From the NCBI GenBank assembly GCA_037146835.1, contig JBAWWI010000041.1:1-17379 (forward strand): a stretch of DNA of 17,379 bases. The letters are read 5' to 3'. The notes beneath the pieces are model-generated. The model ran no database searches. It was not told where the DNA came from and saw only the letters and a program-made list of their open reading frames with translations. Made by a program: the position numbers and the translations under genes. Source of the DNA: IMCC26256 sp037146835. Its GTDB lineage: Bacteria > Actinomycetota > Acidimicrobiia > IMCC26256. Below, in pieces: positions 15,172 to 17,379 of this stretch; positions within the stretch are counted from its first letter, which is position 1; every line of letters begins with the position of its first letter.

Positions 15172-16394
15172 GTCAGGTTGAGTTATCAGGGGATTTAGAG
15201 GCTGATATTCGTGCGCTTGTCCATCAGAGATCTGTCTCTATCGATGATGACGCCGGCCTAGATGCGCTTGTAACTGAGGTAATAGAGAATGGAGAGGCTC
15301 GATACCTCGCAGGTCTTGGCCCGGCGATCGAGGGGGGTGCAGCCTCAGCGCTTCGTAATCGTGTTGTTGGTTTTGGAGAGCTCGCACCTCTCCTAGCGGA
15401 CCCAAGCATCGAGGAGATCTGGATCAATCGCCCAGACCGAATCTTCGTTGCGCGCGGTGGCGCTACCGAACTCACGAACATAATTATGAGCGAAGGCGAT
15501 GTTGCTCATTTGGTGGAGCGGATGCTGATGCGAGCGGGTCGCAGGCTCGACCGTTCACAGCCATTTGTAGACGCCCGGCTCCCAGATGGCTCTCGCCTGC
15601 ATGTTGCTGTTCCGCCAATCACCGATCACTGGTCAGTAAACATTCGTAAGTTCACTGGACTAAGAGCGCACCGTCTCTCCGAGTTGGTAGCGCTCGGGTC
15701 AATTAGCGCAGACGCGGCGCGATTCTTGGAGGCCTCGGTAACTGCAGGGCTGAGCATTGTTGTTGCTGGTGCAGTTGGCGCTGGCAAGACAACATTGTTG
15801 AGTTGCTTGGCAGGGAGTATTCCCTCTGGAGAGCGCATCGTGACTTGTGAAGAGGTCTTCGAGCTGCGAATAGAACGCCCCGATGTGGTTGCGATGCAGT
15901 GTCGTCAGATCAACCTTGAGGGCGAGGGTGCAGTAACTCTTAGAGATCTGGTGCGTGAGAGTTTGAGGATGCGCCCGGATCGCATCATTGTCGGCGAGGT
16001 ACGCGGGTCGGAGACTCTCGACATGCTGCTCGCGTTGAACAGTGGCTCCGTTGGGATGACCTCTGTGCATGCGAATAATGCGCGCGATGCGATTCGAAAA
16101 CTGACGACGCTTCCACTACTTGCCGGAGAGAATTTAGATCGGCGCTTTGTAGCCTCAACTGTTGCTGCGTGTATCGACTTGGTTGTTTTCTGCGATAGGC
16201 GTGGAGGGCGACGTCGTGTGACCGAGATTGTCTCTGTTGGTGAGCAAATTGGCGATGAGTCTCCGACCCTTGGAACCGTGTTCACTGACTCTGGTGATGG
16301 CCTGACATGGACCGGTGAGATGCCGAATCTTGCGCAGCGTTTTGCATCAGGGGATATTGATCTACACGCTCTTCTCAACGCAGGGAGAGGCTGA
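15168..16394 (+). CDS. tadA: TadA/CpaF-type secretion ATPase, 408 aa
   Basis: This hexameric secretion ATPase powers Tad pilus assembly. The N-terminal domain includes the typical SIEEIWINRPDRIFVARGG block (80-98) and RLPDGSRLHVAVPP (137-150). The catalytic domain has Walker A GAVGAGKTT (201-209, K207), an acidic Asp/Glu box near E228-E229, Walker B RIIVGEVRG (272-280, catalytic E277), and the His box GMTSVHANNARDA (296-308). Length is normal for CpaF proteins. Start ATG at 15168 overlaps the CpaE-like stop (ATGA). All catalytic residues are intact, so the machine should be functional. In actinobacteria the same ATPase class serves Flp/Tad pili and competence-like pili. Confidence 0.95.
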   Translation: MSQVELSGDLEADIRALVHQRSVSIDDDAGLDALVTEVIENGEARYLAGLGPAIEGGAASALRNRVVGFGELAPLLADPSIEEIWINRPDRIFVARGGATELTNIIMSEGDVAHLVERMLMRAGRRLDRSQPFVDARLPDGSRLHVAVPPITDHWSVNIRKFTGLRAHRLSELVALGSISADAARFLEASVTAGLSIVVAGAVGAGKTTLLSCLAGSIPSGERIVTCEEVFELRIERPDVVAMQCRQINLEGEGAVTLRDLVRESLRMRPDRIIVGEVRGSETLDMLLALNSGSVGMTSVHANNARDAIRKLTTLPLLAGENLDRRFVASTVAACIDLVVFCDRRGGRRRVTEIVSVGEQIGDESPTLGTVFTDSGDGLTWTGEMPNLAQRFASGDIDLHALLNAGRG

Positions 16395-16395
16395 T

Positions 16396-17241
16396 ATGAG
16401 AGTCTTCTGGGCCTTGTTGCTCGGCGCCGGCATGCTCTTAGCCGTTGGTCCACGTGCGGCCGGTGGAGCGAGAAGGCGCTCAGAGTCGACGAAACATTTT
16501 GATGTTCGGCATATAGCAATTAGTCTCGGTGCGGGCGTCTTTGGTGCGGCGGTTGCATTGGTGATTGTTGGGGTGCCCATGGTCGCTCTGCTTGCAGGCG
16601 CTCTTAGCGGTTCGGCGCCAACCTGGGTGCGCAAGGCTTCTCGCAATCGGCTCTTAGAGAGCACGCGATCTGCTTGGCCTGAGGCCATTGAGATGCTCGC
16701 TGGTGCAGTGAGAGCTGGAGAGACTTTGGTTGCAGCAATCGGTGTGGTGGCGTCCCGCGGCCCTGATGCTCTGCGGCCAGTATTCGGCGCAGTGGTCGCT
16801 GATCAAAGGGTGTCTGGCGATCTTCAAGGCGCACTGAATCGCGTGTTGATCCCGCTTGCGGATACGACTGCAGATCAGGTCCTGGCAACTCTCGGTCTGA
16901 TCCATCGTGTGGGGGGCCGCGAGGCGGGGAGAGTGCTTCGAACATTTGCTGGATTCCTTCGCGATGACCTTGCGCTGAGGCGAGAGGTTCAGGCACGTCA
17001 GTCGTGGACCAAAGTTGCGGCGCGTGTCGCTATTGCTTCTCCTTGGTTGGTGGTATTGCTTGTGAGCGCTCGACCTGAGGGGCGTGCCGCGTACTCAACA
17101 GGCGGTGGTGCTGTAATGCTATTTGTTGGCGCAGTAGTAACCATTGTTGGCTATCGAGTGATGGTGATGACCGGTCGAATAGCGGAGCCAAGAAGAAATG
17201 TAAATCACGCGCTGCCCACCGAGTCGTTGGTGGCGCAATGA
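16396..17241 (+). CDS. tadB: TadB-like inner-membrane platform protein (T2SSF domain), 281 aa
   Basis: This is a type II secretion F-domain membrane protein expected to form, with TadC, the platform that TadA acts on. A first hydrophobic segment is at about 3-18, a second pair at about 40-74, the cytoplasmic T2SSF helical domain at about 92-220 (LPEAIEML-like AWPEAIEMLAGAVRAGETL, then GDLQGALNRVL and RVGGREAGRVLRTFAGFLR), and two C-terminal membrane segments. Start ATG at 16396 follows the tadA stop by one base and has GGGAGAGG upstream; an in-frame ATG at 16315 lies inside tadA and is rejected. The stop overlaps the next start (ATGA). Confidence 0.9.
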   Translation: MRVFWALLLGAGMLLAVGPRAAGGARRRSESTKHFDVRHIAISLGAGVFGAAVALVIVGVPMVALLAGALSGSAPTWVRKASRNRLLESTRSAWPEAIEMLAGAVRAGETLVAAIGVVASRGPDALRPVFGAVVADQRVSGDLQGALNRVLIPLADTTADQVLATLGLIHRVGGREAGRVLRTFAGFLRDDLALRREVQARQSWTKVAARVAIASPWLVVLLVSARPEGRAAYSTGGGAVMLFVGAVVTIVGYRVMVMTGRIAEPRRNVNHALPTESLVAQ

Positions 17242-17379
17242 GCACTCTGCGGGCAGTACTAGTAGTTGCATTAGGTGCTGTTGGCGTTTGGTTTCTTGTG
17301 GCATCAGCGCCCTGGTGGAGATCGGCGCATCTATCGACACGACTAACTCCATATGTGAGCTCGACGCCTACGGGAAGCA
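17238..17379 (+). CDS. tadC: TadC-like membrane protein, 3' end cut by window edge
   Basis: Only the first 47 codons are present. The start ATG overlaps the tadB stop (ATGA). The visible product has one membrane segment (LRAVLVVALGAVGVWFLVAS) followed by a WWRSAHLSTRLTPYV stretch that matches the LxxRLxPYL-type region after the first helix of TadC proteins. Gene order after tadA and tadB makes TadC the natural call, but the T2SSF domain itself lies outside the window. Confidence 0.78.
   Translation, partial: MSTLRAVLVVALGAVGVWFLVASAPWWRSAHLSTRLTPYVSSTPTGS

Noticed and set aside
15905..16519. 204-codon minus-strand frame opposite tadA and tadB
   Set aside because: It is antisense to the tadA Walker B and His box and spans two real genes; composition fits a shadow frame.

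Overview
The window looks like a chromosomal segment of an Actinomycetota bacterium, most likely Acidimicrobiia or a relative. This is inferred from an SCO6745-family protein, a small BldC/excisionase-type helix-turn-helix protein beside a SAF-CpaE-TadA-TadB-TadC locus, a membrane LysM protein with a Ser/Thr/Arg-rich linker, moderately high GC, and ATGA-type gene overlaps. No rRNA, tRNA, CRISPR array, insertion sequence or phage gene was seen. Coding density is high and no gene-free stretch exceeds 300 bases.

Left part (1-3893): a left-truncated SCO6745-family gene converges, with a 3-base gap, on a P2A-type cation ATPase on the minus strand. The ATPase leader holds a clear yybP-ykoY (manganese) riboswitch aptamer. 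Its closing-stem strand can instead pair with the ATPase Shine-Dalgarno sequence, so a translational manganese ON switch controlling a Mn2+/Ca2+ export pump is the natural reading.

Middle-left (3894-6650): a carotenoid cleavage oxygenase (minus) is divergent from a two-gene overlapping operon (plus). That operon encodes a phytanoyl-CoA-dioxygenase-type Fe(II)/2-oxoglutarate enzyme and an HD-domain protein closely resembling the mixed-valent diiron oxygenase PhnZ. The pair has the layout of PhnY/PhnZ and TmpA/TmpB oxidative carbon-phosphorus bond cleavage cassettes.

Middle (6679-11046): sbcD and sbcC (minus, ATGA overlap) encode the Mre11/Rad50-like nuclease-ATPase complex. Upstream of sbcD lies a 187-base gap with nested inverted repeats that could fold into an elongated RNA of unknown family.

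Right part (11047-17379): a minus-strand pair (LysM membrane protein, then an unrecognised 199-residue protein) diverges from a plus-strand 107-residue unknown protein. Next come a convergent BldC-like regulator and the start of a Tad/Flp-type secretion locus: SAF/CpaB-like, CpaE/TadZ-like with a lysine-free Walker A loop, TadA ATPase, TadB and a right-truncated TadC. No pilin or prepilin peptidase gene is inside the window.
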